Assembly: GCA_035700025.1 (NCBI GenBank)
Contig: DASSOY010000063.1
Location: 1-64,000, forward strand
Length of the DNA: 64,000 nt
From: Bacillales bacterium
Lineage (GTDB): Bacteria > Bacillota > Bacilli > Bacillales > DASSOY01
Direction: 5' to 3'
The translations under genes and the position numbers were made by a program. This document shows, one piece after another, positions 31,495 to 42,272 of this stretch. The stretch's first letter is position 1, and each line of letters begins with the position of its first letter. Below the pieces are notes generated by a model, which was not told the DNA's origin, did no database searches, and saw only the letters and a program-made list of their open reading frames with translations.

Positions 31495-32847
31495 TTACCT
31501 AAGTTTATGCACGCAATCGATAAACATGTCCCCGCGTTCCTCGAACGTGCGAAATTGATCCCAACTTGCGCACGCGGGCGACAACAAAACAACGTCTCCC
31601 GGCGAAGACAATTCGTAAGCGGCAGGAACGGCCTCTTCTAAATCATCGACATGTTTGACGCGATCCATTCCCGCCCTCTTTGCCAGAGCCGTAAATTTTT
31701 CGCCCGTTTCTCCGTACGTCACGAGAGCTTTCAATTTTTTGAAGGCGTCGACCATGTCGTCGAAGTCATTCCCCCGGTCCAGCCCGCCAGCGATCAACAC
31801 GACCGGTTGGCTGAAGGCAGCCAGCGCTTTTTGCGTGGCAAGTGTGTTCGTTGCTTTCGAATCATTATAAAATTTTCGCCCGGAAACGGTTTTCACGAAT
31901 TGCAGCCGGTGACGAATGCCGCGGAACGTGCGCAACACCGAAGCCAACACTTCGTTTTCAACGCCATACAGCTTGCATACAGCCACCGCAGCCATTACAT
32001 TTTCCAGGTTATGGTCGCCGGGAAGCAGCAATTCCGTTTTTTTTATGATCGATTCCCCCTCATAGCGGATCATACCGTCGCATACGTTCACTGATGCCGT
32101 CCGATCGCTGTGCGAAAAGGCTACTTTCGTCGCCGGTGTTCGCTCCGCAAGACGCCTGACCGTTTCGTCGTCGCCGTTGATGACCGCGAAATCTTCCGCG
32201 GTTTGGTTTGCGAATATTTTCGCTTTTGCTTGTTCGTACGCTTCGCGCGACCCGTGATAATCGAGATGAGCATCGTAGACGTTAAGCAACACGGCGATTT
32301 GCGCTCGAAAACGTTCCATCCCGAGCAATTGAAAGCTTGAAAGTTCCGTCACGATCACCTGATCGGGATCAGCTTCAGCAGCCACTTCGCAAACAACCGT
32401 ACCGATGTTCCCGGCCACATTCGGATTTTTGCCGGCGGCACGCAAAATTTCGCCAATCAACGTTGTTGTGGTCGTCTTTCCATTCGAACCGGTGATGGCG
32501 ATGAACGGAGCCGAAGAAAGAATACCGGCGATTTCCGGCTCGGTCCAGATCGGAATCCCTCTTTTCTCCGCCTCGGCAACGACGCGATTGCGGTACGGAA
32601 TGCCGGGGTTTTTAATAACGAGATCGAACGGTTTCTGGTCGAGCAAATGATCCGGATGACTGCCTCCGATCACCTCGATCCCGAGCTTTCTCAATTGCGA
32701 AGCATGCGGGTCATCATCCAACGGTTGCCGATCGTTAACGACAATTTTCGCGCCGAGGCGATGCAAAAGAACCGCGGCAGCGAAACCGCTTTTCGCCAAA
32801 CCGAGAATCAAGCAATGCTTTCCCGCGAAATAATCACCGTTTTTCAC
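31495..32847 (-). CDS. murD: UDP-N-acetylmuramoylalanine--D-glutamate ligase
   Basis: Adds D-Glu to UDP-MurNAc-L-Ala. The 450 residues have the N-terminal Rossmann-like domain (LILGLAKSGFAAA), the ATP-binding loop [15 protein letters not shown], the VTELSSFQL segment and the C-terminal YNDSKATNTLAT. It starts with GTG (32847) after GAGGTG and is packed directly after mraY. Confidence 0.97.
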   Translation of the reverse strand: MKNGDYFAGKHCLILGLAKSGFAAAVLLHRLGAKIVVNDRQPLDDDPHASQLRKLGIEVIGGSHPDHLLDQKPFDLVIKNPGIPYRNRVVAEAEKRGIPIWTEPEIAGILSSAPFIAITGSNGKTTTTTLIGEILRAAGKNPNVAGNIGTVVCEVAAEADPDQVIVTELSSFQLLGMERFRAQIAVLLNVYDAHLDYHGSREAYEQAKAKIFANQTAEDFAVINGDDETVRRLAERTPATKVAFSHSDRTASVNVCDGMIRYEGESIIKKTELLLPGDHNLENVMAAVAVCKLYGVENEVLASVLRTFRGIRHRLQFVKTVSGRKFYNDSKATNTLATQKALAAFSQPVVLIAGGLDRGNDFDDMVDAFKKLKALVTYGETGEKFTALAKRAGMDRVKHVDDLEEAVPAAYELSSPGDVVLLSPACASWDQFRTFEERGDMFIDCVHKLR

Positions 32848-33822
32848 TTATAACCACACCTCTATGTAGATTCCGAGTGCCGCAAACAAAAAACCGACGA
32901 GCCAAAAGGTCGTGACGATCCGCCACTCCGACCAACCGGACATTTCATAATGGTGGTGAAGCGGGCTTATTTTAAACACTCGTTTTCCCGTCGTCTTGAA
33001 GGAAGCGACTTGAATAATGACGGATAACGTCTCAATGACGAAAATCCCCCCGATAACGACGAGAATGAGTTCCATTTTCGTCAATACCGCCAAAGCGGCG
33101 ACCCCTCCGCCAAGCGCGAGCGATCCTGTATCGCCCATGAACACTTTCGCCGGGTGCGCATTGAAAACGAGGAAGCCGAGCAAAGCCCCGACGACGGCAG
33201 ACGAAAAAATCGCCATGTCTAGATCCAAAGTGTTCCATGCAAGCACTGCGAAAGCACCGAAGGCGATGGCAGCCGTTCCCGGCAGCAACCCGTCCAAACC
33301 GTCGGTTAAGTTGGTGCCGTTGGAAGCGCCGATCAACATAAATATGACGAGTAAGAAATAAAAGGAATGCAGGTCGTAGGCGAGATCAGTGCCCGGAATC
33401 GAAACGACAGTCGAAAGGTTCGTCTTTACGAGTCCGAGATAAAAAATTGCGGCGATGACGAGCTGGCCGATCAGCTTTTGCTTTGATGTCAATCCAAGAT
33501 TGCGTTTCTTCGCTACTTTGATGTAATCGTCCAAAAACCCGAGAAATCCATAACCGAGCGTAACGAATAATAACAAATACAATTGCAAGGAAATACCTGC
33601 ATACTTCACGCTTGAAACGAGCGCGGCAACGACAAGCGCAACGATAATGATGATTCCGCCCATCGTCGGCGTTCCGGATTTTTGTTGGTGGGATTTCGGC
33701 CCTTCCTCGCGAATGAATTGACCGAATTTGAACTTCCTTAGTATCGGGATCATCAAAGGAGACAACAAGACCGCAACGATAAAGGAAGCGATGATCGTAA
33801 GAATCAATACTTTGCCAAACAT
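32848..33822 (-). CDS. mraY: Phospho-MurNAc-pentapeptide transferase
   Basis: Makes lipid I from UDP-MurNAc-pentapeptide and undecaprenyl phosphate. The 324-residue membrane protein has [13 protein letters not shown], the aspartate-rich [18 protein letters not shown] and [12 protein letters not shown], and HHHYE near the end. The ATG at 33822 has AAGGAG 8 bases upstream and matches the family start; the longer frame overlaps murF. Confidence 0.97.
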   Translation of the reverse strand: MFGKVLILTIIASFIVAVLLSPLMIPILRKFKFGQFIREEGPKSHQQKSGTPTMGGIIIIVALVVAALVSSVKYAGISLQLYLLLFVTLGYGFLGFLDDYIKVAKKRNLGLTSKQKLIGQLVIAAIFYLGLVKTNLSTVVSIPGTDLAYDLHSFYFLLVIFMLIGASNGTNLTDGLDGLLPGTAAIAFGAFAVLAWNTLDLDMAIFSSAVVGALLGFLVFNAHPAKVFMGDTGSLALGGGVAALAVLTKMELILVVIGGIFVIETLSVIIQVASFKTTGKRVFKISPLHHHYEMSGWSEWRIVTTFWLVGFLFAALGIYIEVWL

Positions 33823-33851
33823 CGGATAAACTCCTTCCATTCCGTACGGCG

Positions 33852-35198
33852 TCAAACGCTGAAACGTTCCACGAGCGCTTCAAGGCTGACGGCGCGTGAT
33901 GCTTTGAACAAGATGACGGTATCGTTCGAAAGCATCGGTTCGATGACTTCCGCGGCCGCTTCCTTGTCGTCAACCGATTGAACGCGCACGTTTTTTACCG
34001 CTTCCGCGATCCAGCGAGCTCGGCTGCCAATTGTCACCACGTCGGTAATCGGTGCTTCAATCGAATCGGCCACGCTCTCGTGCAACGATCGTTCCTCCGC
34101 ACCGAGCTCGTGCATATCGCCGAGCACAAGCACCCGCCGACGAAACCGCGGCAAAGCTTTCACCGCTTGAATCGACGCTTTCATCGAAGTCGGACTGGCA
34201 TTGTAAGCGTCATTGATTAACAGCGTGCCTTTTTCTCCCTGGACTTGTTGAAATCGCATCGCCGTTAGCTTCACGGTTTTTATCGCCTTCGCCATTTCAG
34301 CGTCGGAAACGCCTGCCTCGCGTCCGACGGCAATGGCATAAGCCGCGTTTTTTACATTATGTTTACCGAAAACCGGCAACTCGAACACGCAATTCTCGTC
34401 ATTTAACGTAAAACGCATCGACGTATCTTTCGATTCCAACAAGGTAACTTGAAGGTCGTTTCGTTCCGTGAAACCGCATGAAAGCGAAGGACGGCTTCTC
34501 AAAGAATCGAGCAACGGTTCGTCACCGTCAAAGATGAGTTTTCCGTCCGCCTTTAATCCATCGGCAATCTCCATTTTCGCTTTCGCGATTCCTTCGCGAC
34601 TGCCCAAAAACTCGATGTGCGACTCACCGATGTTTGTAATAACGGCCAAATCCGGTTCGGCCAGCTGCGAGAGAAACGAAATTTCGCCGAAATGGTTCAT
34701 CCCCATTTCGAGAATGAGCATCTCGCAGTTTTCCGGCATCTCGAGAATCGTCAACGGCATGCCGATATGATTATTAAAGTTGCCTTTCGTTTTATGCGTC
34801 AAGAAGCGCGTGGCAGCGACGCATTCGATCATATCCTTCGTTGTCGTTTTCCCGTTGCTTCCCGTAACCGCGATCACCTTCGGATGCACTCGTCGCAAAT
34901 ATTGCCGAGCGAATCGTTGAAGCCCTTCCAACGTATCATCGACAAAAAACAGCGGGAAATCAAGCGGCACTTCGCCGGGAACGTCACGGTTTTTTTGCCA
35001 AAGCGCGGCAACGGCGCCGCGTTGAATGGCATCGAGCAAAAAATCGTGACCGTCAAAGGTTTCGCCGACGATCGGAACAAAAAGGGCGTGCCGTGCCGAT
35101 TTCCGGCTGTCGATGAACACTTCGTTTATGGAAATTTCATGTTCGGCGCCGCGATGTGACGGAAACAGCGACAACAAATCTTTTCTTGTCCATTTCAT
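33852..35198 (-). CDS. murF: UDP-MurNAc-tripeptide--D-alanyl-D-alanine ligase
   Basis: Completes the cytoplasmic pentapeptide. The 448 residues contain the Mur-ligase ATP loop [43 protein letters not shown] and the C-terminal LGDMHELG. In B. subtilis murF lies elsewhere (beside ddl), so its place here between murE and mraY resembles the ancestral dcw order. AAAGGGG lies 9 bases before the ATG. Confidence 0.97.
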   Translation of the reverse strand: MKWTRKDLLSLFPSHRGAEHEISINEVFIDSRKSARHALFVPIVGETFDGHDFLLDAIQRGAVAALWQKNRDVPGEVPLDFPLFFVDDTLEGLQRFARQYLRRVHPKVIAVTGSNGKTTTKDMIECVAATRFLTHKTKGNFNNHIGMPLTILEMPENCEMLILEMGMNHFGEISFLSQLAEPDLAVITNIGESHIEFLGSREGIAKAKMEIADGLKADGKLIFDGDEPLLDSLRSRPSLSCGFTERNDLQVTLLESKDTSMRFTLNDENCVFELPVFGKHNVKNAAYAIAVGREAGVSDAEMAKAIKTVKLTAMRFQQVQGEKGTLLINDAYNASPTSMKASIQAVKALPRFRRRVLVLGDMHELGAEERSLHESVADSIEAPITDVVTIGSRARWIAEAVKNVRVQSVDDKEAAAEVIEPMLSNDTVILFKASRAVSLEALVERFSV

Positions 35199-35203
35199 AC
35201 TGG

Positions 35204-36682
35204 TTAACCCCTTTTGCCCTTAATCGCTTCCCGAGCAACTTCGCGATCATCGAAATCGATCACGTCTTCGCCGATGATTTGATACGTCTCATGGCCTTTT
35301 CCTGCGATCAACACGAGATCTTTCCCCGACGCTTGCCGAATCGCATACTCGATCGCTTCTTTTCGGTTCACAATCGAGACGTATGAATTGTCTTTGACGC
35401 CGCGTTCCATGTCTTTCAAGATCGCTTGCGGATCTTCCGTTCGCGGATTGTCCGATGTGAACACGGCCATATCTCCGTATTTGACGGCAATGCGTGCCAT
35501 CAACGGCCGTTTCGACGGATCGCGATCGCCGCCGCAGCCGACGACGACAATGATGCGCCCAGAAGCAAACGCCTTTGCCGTTTTCAATACATTTTCAAGG
35601 CTGTCGGGGGTATGGGCGTAATCCACAATAACCGCATAAGACTGCCCTTCTTCGACCAACTCGAAGCGTCCCGGCACTCCTCTTTCGTTTTCCAAACTGG
35701 CTTTGATCGTATCCAAAGAAAGGCCGGAAAATAATGCCGCACTGGCCGCCGCCAAAGCGTTATAGACATTGAACATGCCAACAAGCGGCAAATGCACCGG
35801 TACGTCTCCGTACGGCGTACAAAGCGTGAAAGTCGTCCCTTTTTCCGTCAAAACGACATTCTCCGCCCGAACATCGGCGTCTTTGCAGGTGATCCCGTAA
35901 ACGAGGAATTGCACGGCAGTCGCTTTGTACAGTTCGGGCGCCCGTTCGTCATCCCCGTTAATGACCGCCAACTTCAATGGATTTTTACTATATGTATTTC
36001 CCAATTGTGAAAAAAGAAGACTTTTTGCCCGGAAATAGTCGTCCATCGTTTTATGGTATTCGAGATGATCTTGCGAAAGGTTCGTGAATACGGCTATGTT
36101 AAAATCGCAGCCATGGACGCGGCCCATGTCGAGGGCGTGGGAAGATACTTCCATAATAGCGGTGTCCGCACCTTTATCTACCATTGTCGCGAACCCTTTT
36201 TGCAACGTAACGGCATCCGGCGTCGTCGGGGCTTCCGCTTTCAGCCCGAGCGGCCGGCGGTCGAATGTCATGCCGATCGTTCCGATCAGCCCGGTTTTTT
36301 GTCCTGCGCGGACAAACATGTTCTCGATCAAATGGGTGGTCGTTGTTTTTCCGTTCGTGCCGGTAACGCCGATCAAGTGGAGCTTGCTCGTCGGGTGATC
36401 GTAAAAGGTATCGATCAGCAGCGATGCGGCACGGTTCGTATTCGGTACCACGGCGACGGGAACCGACGCCGTGACGGGATGATCCGCCACGACCGCTGCC
36501 GCTCCCGCGTCAACCGCTTGATCAATGTAATCGTGCCTGTCTGCGCTATACCCTTTAATGCACACGAACAAACTTCCGTCTGTAACCGTCCGCGAGTCGG
36601 TCTCAACCGAAGTGATTTCTGGATTTTCGTTGAATGCCGCACGGCATCCGACAATCGGTTGCAGCAGCGTTTTTAATTTCAT
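35204..36682 (-). CDS. murE: UDP-MurNAc-tripeptide synthetase (meso-diaminopimelate adding)
   Basis: Adds the third amino acid of the stem peptide. The 492 residues carry VTGTNGKTTTTHLIE, the carbamylated-lysine region, and the DNPRTEDPQAI motif, whose DNPR signature is typical of enzymes using meso-diaminopimelate rather than lysine. The ATG at 36682 has AAAGGAAC upstream. It precedes murF by a few bases. Confidence 0.97.
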   Translation of the reverse strand: MKLKTLLQPIVGCRAAFNENPEITSVETDSRTVTDGSLFVCIKGYSADRHDYIDQAVDAGAAAVVADHPVTASVPVAVVPNTNRAASLLIDTFYDHPTSKLHLIGVTGTNGKTTTTHLIENMFVRAGQKTGLIGTIGMTFDRRPLGLKAEAPTTPDAVTLQKGFATMVDKGADTAIMEVSSHALDMGRVHGCDFNIAVFTNLSQDHLEYHKTMDDYFRAKSLLFSQLGNTYSKNPLKLAVINGDDERAPELYKATAVQFLVYGITCKDADVRAENVVLTEKGTTFTLCTPYGDVPVHLPLVGMFNVYNALAAASAALFSGLSLDTIKASLENERGVPGRFELVEEGQSYAVIVDYAHTPDSLENVLKTAKAFASGRIIVVVGCGGDRDPSKRPLMARIAVKYGDMAVFTSDNPRTEDPQAILKDMERGVKDNSYVSIVNRKEAIEYAIRQASGKDLVLIAGKGHETYQIIGEDVIDFDDREVAREAIKGKRG

Positions 36683-36774
36683 CTGTATCCGTTCCTTTCT
36701 TCGACAAACCAATTGGCTGCCTGCGAACAAGTGAAAAGTCCGCAGGAGCACAGCAAACTGAATCCTTTTACATT

Positions 36775-38712
36775 CTAATCCTCTTTTTCGATTTTGTCAC
36801 CAAGGTATATTCGGATGGTCGAACCTTCCTCAAGCTTCGCACCGGCTTGCGGAGATTGGGCGATCACGACCTTTCCATTCCCTTCTGCTTCGATTTTCAA
36901 TCCGCTGAACAAGGAGGAACGAATGTCTTTTTTCGAAAGGCCGACGAGATCCGGAACTTTTACGATGCGCGGATCGTTCCATTTGCGTTCTTTTTCCAGC
37001 CCGTTTTTCCGTTTTGGCACGCCCATCACTCGTAAACTATCGGCAATGATGTCGCCGGCGATCGGCGCAGCCACTTGCCCGCCAAACTGAGGAGCGTCCT
37101 TCGCGTTATCAATCGCCAAATAGACGACGATTTGCGGATCGTCAGCTGGTGCAAATCCAATGAACGATAAAATATAATTATTTTCCAGATAGCGCCCATT
37201 TTTCGCTTTTTGCGCCGTACCCGTCTTCCCGCCGATTCGCCAGCCTTCGTGATAGGCCGCCCGTCCGGTTCCTTTTGCAACGACACTTTCCAAAGCGTGT
37301 CGCACTTTTTTTGAAGTTTCCCCTGAAATGACGCGTCTTTTCATCGTCGGCGCCTGTCGCGCGATCACGGTTCCTGTTACAGGGTCAATCCATCCCTTTG
37401 CGATGTAGGGTTCATACAAAAAACCGCCGTTGATCGCCGCTGACACGGCCATCACTTGTTGAATCGGCGTGACGGAAACCCCTTGCCCGAAAGCAGTCGT
37501 CGCTAATTCCAGCGGGCCGATGTTTTCCGGCTTGAACAAAATGCCTTTCCCTTCCCCCTGCAAGTCGATACCCGTTTTCTTGCCGAATCCGAACGCGTGA
37601 ATGTAGGAAAATAATTTTTTCTTGCCGAGTTTTTCTCCGAGCGCAACAAATCCGGGGTTGCACGAATTTTGCACGACTTCTAAAAACGTTTCTGATCCAT
37701 GACCGCCCCGTTTCCAACAATGCAGCTTCGTGCCGGCTACTTCAATATAACCGGGATCGTGGAAGTTGTCCTTTTTCAAGTTGACGAGTCCTTCGTTGAG
37801 TGCTGCCGAGAGCGTAATGATTTTGAACGTCGAACCCGGTTCATACGTGCTCCAAATCGGCAAATTGCGATTGTAGACTTCCGTCGGCACATCTTGATAA
37901 TGTTCCGGATTGAAATTCGGCCGGCTGGCCATGCCAAGAATTTCTCCTGTATTCGGGTTGACGGCGATGGCCATCGCTTGGTCAGGGTCGTATTTGACTT
38001 CAGCATCATTCAGTTCCCGTTCAAGAATCGCTTGAATCTTCGCATTGATCGTCAATTGCAAGTTCATACCGCTTTTCGGCGGCGTATATTCATCAGATAA
38101 AAACGGCATCCTTTCCCCGCGGGCGTCGGAATAAAATGCTAGAAACCCTTTCGTGCCTTTCAAAAGATCGTCGTATTGTTTCTCCAACCCGACCAATCCT
38201 TGATTGTCAATCCCCGCGAAGCCGAGCACATGGGACAAAAAACGCCCGAACGGATAATTTCTTCGATAATCTTCGGCAATGTATACGCCGGGCAGGCGCA
38301 TTTCGCTGATTTGGTCAGCCTTCTTATCGCTGATCTTCTTACCTTCCGGGCGAAGTTCAACGGTCGACGCTTTCTTTGTCAACTTCTCGTAAACTTTCTT
38401 TTCCCGCATATTCAAAACGGACGCCAGCTTGCGTGCTTCTTCTGCGGGATTTTTCACTTGTTTGGGAACGATGACGACGGAAGGGGCGCTCCTGTTGTCG
38501 GCGAGCACGATTCCGCGGCGGTCGACGATCTTCCCTCTTTCCCCTTGATAAGGGATGTTCCGACTCCACGAGTCTCTCGCTTTCTCATAAAGCCAATCCC
38601 CTTGAAAAAATTGAACGTAAGCCAGCCTTCCGATGAAAGACGCAAATACGACGAGTCCCGCAAGGAAGATGATGACAAGTCTTTTTCGTACCGTAACATT
38701 GGAAACGCGCAC
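36775..38712 (-). CDS. spoVD: Stage V sporulation penicillin-binding protein SpoVD
   Basis: Class B transpeptidase for spore cortex, partner of SpoVE. The 645 residues have a membrane anchor (about 12-30), a dimerisation domain, the transpeptidase motifs STFK (Ser294), SCN (350-352) and KTG in GGKTGTAQK, and one C-terminal PASTA domain. It starts with GTG (38712) after GGGGAGGG. It is a paralogue of the pbpB product next door and is distinguished by the single PASTA and its place before murE. Confidence 0.95.
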   Translation of the reverse strand: MRVSNVTVRKRLVIIFLAGLVVFASFIGRLAYVQFFQGDWLYEKARDSWSRNIPYQGERGKIVDRRGIVLADNRSAPSVVIVPKQVKNPAEEARKLASVLNMREKKVYEKLTKKASTVELRPEGKKISDKKADQISEMRLPGVYIAEDYRRNYPFGRFLSHVLGFAGIDNQGLVGLEKQYDDLLKGTKGFLAFYSDARGERMPFLSDEYTPPKSGMNLQLTINAKIQAILERELNDAEVKYDPDQAMAIAVNPNTGEILGMASRPNFNPEHYQDVPTEVYNRNLPIWSTYEPGSTFKIITLSAALNEGLVNLKKDNFHDPGYIEVAGTKLHCWKRGGHGSETFLEVVQNSCNPGFVALGEKLGKKKLFSYIHAFGFGKKTGIDLQGEGKGILFKPENIGPLELATTAFGQGVSVTPIQQVMAVSAAINGGFLYEPYIAKGWIDPVTGTVIARQAPTMKRRVISGETSKKVRHALESVVAKGTGRAAYHEGWRIGGKTGTAQKAKNGRYLENNYILSFIGFAPADDPQIVVYLAIDNAKDAPQFGGQVAAPIAGDIIADSLRVMGVPKRKNGLEKERKWNDPRIVKVPDLVGLSKKDIRSSLFSGLKIEAEGNGKVVIAQSPQAGAKLEEGSTIRIYLGDKIEKED

Positions 38713-38766
38713 AAAGGTCCCTCCCCTTTGTCTTCTCGTTTCACTATTATGCTTGTACGGTTATCG

Positions 38767-40935
38767 TTATGACTTGTCATCCTCCCCCGACCGGCCGGAA
38801 TCCGCCGCTTCCACTGGTTTCGGCGCTTGCAGTTCCACGGTGACAGCATCTCCTTGTTTTACCTTTCTCCCGGGGGGAATGCTTTGGCCCGTGACAAAAC
38901 CTGCTCCTTTGATCTCCGGATCCAACTGAAGCAAATGAGCCAACTTCATTACATCCGCAAGCGACCAGCCGATAATGTTAGGCATTTTCGACGTTCCTTC
39001 CGTTTTCAGCAATACTTTCGCACCCGGGAGAACTTGTTCTCCGGAAAAAGGCATTTGTGCCTTGACTTTATCGCCGCCGCCGAGCACAACGACTTGCAGC
39101 CCTTTGTCTTGCAATTCCTGCTTAGCCGCGGTTACCGGCTTGCCTTCGTAATCGCCGATCGCAACCGAGGAAGATTTCGTTTCATTTGTATCGTCGGTTT
39201 CTTCCGGTTGCACATTCAAGTATTGCAAACTGTTTTTCATGACAAATTTAAAAATATCCGCGACCGGTTTTTCGCCGGCAAACATTGTTTTCACCTCGGG
39301 ACGGTCCACGGCTACATAGACGAGCAGTTGTGGATCATCCATTGGCGCCATCCCCATGAAAGAGTGAATGTATTTACCGCTCATGTATCCGACACCGTTC
39401 TCATTCGGAATTTGGGCGGTTCCGGTTTTACCGGCGACCTCGTACCCTTCGATCGCAAAGTCACGTCCAGTTCCATGCTCACCCGAAACGACCGTCCTCA
39501 ACAAATCGCGAACTTTTTTCGCTGAACGTTCGGAAATCGGGCGGCCGACCACTTTCGGCTCGTGATCGATCACTACTTCGTTAGAGTTTGGATCGACAAC
39601 TTTGTCGATCATGTACGGTTTCATCATCTTGCCGTCATTCGCAATCGCCGTAGCCGCTTTCACCATTTGAATCGCGGTTACCGCCGTTCCTTGCCCGAAA
39701 GCCGTCGTCGCTTTCTCAACGGGAACATCATATTGAAAATGGCTGTTCCCTTCATTCGGCAATGCGATTCCTGTTCGTTGCTTGAAATCGAACTTCATCA
39801 AGTAATCATATAATCGATCAAATCCGATATAGTCTTGCGCCAAAATAGCAAAACCTACGTTAGAAGAGCGGCGAACGGCCTCGTTGAACGTAATTTCTCC
39901 CCATCCTCGGTAATTCCAATCGTGAATGGTGGACGGACCGTAATGAATGACGCCCGATTGGTAAGTCGCGTCTCCGTCGTACACGCCAGCGTCCACCGCA
40001 GCCGCAAGCGTAAAAATTTTCATGACCGATCCCGGTTCGAACCGCGAGGAAATGATGTCGTTCGTATAATCGGATAATTTTCGAGTGTTCGGATTAAACG
40101 TCGGCCGGTTCGCCATCGCCAAAATTTTCCCGGTGTTCGGGTCAATGACGACCCCCATCATCCGCTTCGGATGGTATTGTTCCTCCGCCTTGGACAAAGC
40201 CGTTTCGAGAAACGTTTGAATATGACTGTCAATCGTTAAATAGACGTTCGCTCCGTCTTTCGGCGGTTTCACTTCCTTTTCCGATCCCGGAATCGTCGTC
40301 CCTCCCGGCGCCGTCATCGACTTCAAATAGCCGCCTTTGCCTTGCAGTTTGGAATTCATGCTTTTTTCGACGCCCATCACCCCGCGCAGCAGCTCCGTTT
40401 CCGGATCGCGCGTCGTAAAGCCGACAACGTAAGATGCGAACTCCTGGTTTGGATAATACCGTTTCGAGGTCGGCAAAAATCCAATGCCCGGTAAATCGAG
40501 TTTTTTGATTTTCATCATTTTTTCATAACTGATCCGCCGGCCGCCCGGACCGAGTTCCACTTGAAAGGCATCCCTGCTGAGCAGCTCCCGAATCCTGCTC
40601 TCCTTCATGTCCAAAATCGGGGCAAGTGCTCCCGCCGTTTTTTCTATATTTTTTACATGTTCCGTCGTTTCACTTAATACGGCGTATACATTGTACGCCG
40701 GGACATCTTCAGCAAGCGGTTGCCCTTTCCGGTCATAAATCGTTCCTCGTTCCGCTTCCAATCGTTGCAGACTCATCCATCGGTCTTTTGCCATATTCGT
40801 CAACGATTTCCCTTGAACGCTTTGCGTGACTTCTATGTAACCGAATCTAGCAATTAATACAAAAAAGAGCAGCACGAATACGATGGAAAAAAACGCTGCT
40901 CCCCTGTTAATGTTTTTATTTTTTCTGGCATTCAT
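38767..40935 (-). CDS. pbpB: Penicillin-binding protein 2B (division transpeptidase)
   Basis: Septal class B PBP. The 722 residues include a membrane anchor (about 12-30), the AERGTIYDRKG segment, transpeptidase motifs SVMK (Ser303), SSN in RRSSNVGF and KTG in AGKTGTAQI, then two PASTA domains and a hydrophilic tail. The ATG at 40935 is preceded by AGGTGATC; a GTG three codons earlier overlaps that site and is unlikely. It follows ftsL by nine bases. Confidence 0.96.
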   Translation of the reverse strand: MNARKNKNINRGAAFFSIVFVLLFFVLIARFGYIEVTQSVQGKSLTNMAKDRWMSLQRLEAERGTIYDRKGQPLAEDVPAYNVYAVLSETTEHVKNIEKTAGALAPILDMKESRIRELLSRDAFQVELGPGGRRISYEKMMKIKKLDLPGIGFLPTSKRYYPNQEFASYVVGFTTRDPETELLRGVMGVEKSMNSKLQGKGGYLKSMTAPGGTTIPGSEKEVKPPKDGANVYLTIDSHIQTFLETALSKAEEQYHPKRMMGVVIDPNTGKILAMANRPTFNPNTRKLSDYTNDIISSRFEPGSVMKIFTLAAAVDAGVYDGDATYQSGVIHYGPSTIHDWNYRGWGEITFNEAVRRSSNVGFAILAQDYIGFDRLYDYLMKFDFKQRTGIALPNEGNSHFQYDVPVEKATTAFGQGTAVTAIQMVKAATAIANDGKMMKPYMIDKVVDPNSNEVVIDHEPKVVGRPISERSAKKVRDLLRTVVSGEHGTGRDFAIEGYEVAGKTGTAQIPNENGVGYMSGKYIHSFMGMAPMDDPQLLVYVAVDRPEVKTMFAGEKPVADIFKFVMKNSLQYLNVQPEETDDTNETKSSSVAIGDYEGKPVTAAKQELQDKGLQVVVLGGGDKVKAQMPFSGEQVLPGAKVLLKTEGTSKMPNIIGWSLADVMKLAHLLQLDPEIKGAGFVTGQSIPPGRKVKQGDAVTVELQAPKPVEAADSGRSGEDDKS

Positions 40936-40944
40936 AGCGATCAC

Positions 40945-41301
40945 CTATTTCCCGATCACTTTGACGGAATTCTCCTTGAACGTCATGCCAAGTTCGTTCT
41001 TGGCGATGCTGAAAATGCGTTCGGGACGGCTCAATTTCGCGACTTGCTGTTCCAATTCGCCATTCACTTTCTCCTGCGTCTTCAAATCGCTTTGCAACTG
41101 CTCGATCTCTTCATTGAGCGTAAAAACCGTCGCGTAGGTCGAAACGAGATAAACGCTGGCAAGAAACAGCCCGCAGACGGCGAGCGTCCACAAAAACTTT
41201 TCGCCTTTCGTAATCTTACGCTTAAATAAGCGGTCCTCTGTCGGTTTCGGTTGTTCAACGAACGTTCTTTGCTGCTGTACTTTGTACGCAAGATTGCTCA
41301 T
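40945..41301 (-). CDS. ftsL: Cell-division protein FtsL
   Basis: Bitopic protein that pairs with DivIC and controls septum activation. The 118 residues have a basic cytoplasmic end, one membrane segment (about 37-56) and an extracytoplasmic coiled coil (LNEEIEQLQSDLKTQEKV) ending with ERIFSIAKNELGM. AGGGGGA precedes the ATG. Its identity rests mainly on architecture and position between rsmH and pbpB. Confidence 0.93.
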   Translation of the reverse strand: MSNLAYKVQQQRTFVEQPKPTEDRLFKRKITKGEKFLWTLAVCGLFLASVYLVSTYATVFTLNEEIEQLQSDLKTQEKVNGELEQQVAKLSRPERIFSIAKNELGMTFKENSVKVIGK

Positions 41302-41313
41302 CTGCCGTTCCCC

Positions 41314-42252
41314 CTAACGCTCTTTTTTCTCGATCACTCTCAGCTTGGCTGAACGTGCCCTTCGATTGTTTTCCAACTCTTCAGCCGTCGGAATGATCGG
41401 TTTCTTTGTGATGATGCGATAATCCGGATCGTACCCTTCCGGCACAACCGGCAAGCCGCGCGGCAACTCAGGCGGCGTTGACGCTTCTTTGAATATGTTT
41501 TTGCAAATTCGGTCTTCCAAAGAGTGAAACGTTATCACCGCTGTGCGTCCGCCGGGAACCAACATCTCCATGGCCTCAAGCAACGCCGTTTCAAATGCGT
41601 TCAGTTCATCGTTCACTGCGATACGGATCGCTTGAAACGTTCTTTTCGCCGGATGGCCGCCTTTTCTTCTCGCGGCCGCAGGGATCGCCTTTTTAACAAT
41701 ATCCACGAGTTCCCATGTCGTCTCAATCGGCTTGCGGTTTCGTTCTTGTTCAATTTGCCTCGCGATTCGCTTCGAAAACTTCTCCTCGCCGTAACGAAAC
41801 AAAAGTTTTACAAGCGCTTCATATTCCCAATCGTTCACGATTTCACGCGCCGTAAGACGAGCACGGCGATTCATTCGCATGTCGAGCGGTGCATCTTCCT
41901 TGTAACTGAACCCTCTATCAGCTTCGTCGAATTGAGGCGACGAAACCCCGAGATCAAACAGGACACCGTTGACTTTTTCCACGCCATTGTTATGTAACAG
42001 TCGTTTCAATTCCCGAAAATTTCCATGGACGTACACGATTTGCCGTTGGTAAGCATCGAGCCTTTGCTTGGCCGCTTCGATCGCATTTTCATCTTGATCA
42101 ATCGCCATCAAACGCCCCTCCGGAGACAAACGCTGCGCAATCGCTTCGCTGTGACCGCCTCCTCCGAGCGTACAATCGACATAAGTTCCGCCGGGAATGA
42201 CTTTCAATGCCTCCACCGCTTGTTGTTTCAATACGGTTGTATGTTCGAACAT
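41314..42252 (-). CDS. rsmH: 16S rRNA (cytosine-1402 N4) methyltransferase
   Basis: SAM-dependent modification of the ribosomal P site. The 312 residues hold [15 protein letters not shown], the SAM-acid [30 protein letters not shown] and the [14 protein letters not shown] motif. Older name mraW. AAAGGGAT precedes the ATG; it lies 20 bases after mraZ. Confidence 0.97.
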   Translation of the reverse strand: MFEHTTVLKQQAVEALKVIPGGTYVDCTLGGGGHSEAIAQRLSPEGRLMAIDQDENAIEAAKQRLDAYQRQIVYVHGNFRELKRLLHNNGVEKVNGVLFDLGVSSPQFDEADRGFSYKEDAPLDMRMNRRARLTAREIVNDWEYEALVKLLFRYGEEKFSKRIARQIEQERNRKPIETTWELVDIVKKAIPAAARRKGGHPAKRTFQAIRIAVNDELNAFETALLEAMEMLVPGGRTAVITFHSLEDRICKNIFKEASTPPELPRGLPVVPEGYDPDYRIITKKPIIPTAEELENNRRARSAKLRVIEKKER

Positions 42253-42272
42253 CGCCAGTGATCCCTTTCTCC

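Noticed and set aside
36775-40935. spoVD and pbpB as a recent tandem duplication
   Set aside because: Both exist side by side in B. subtilis and differ in PASTA number and active-site context, so the duplication is old.
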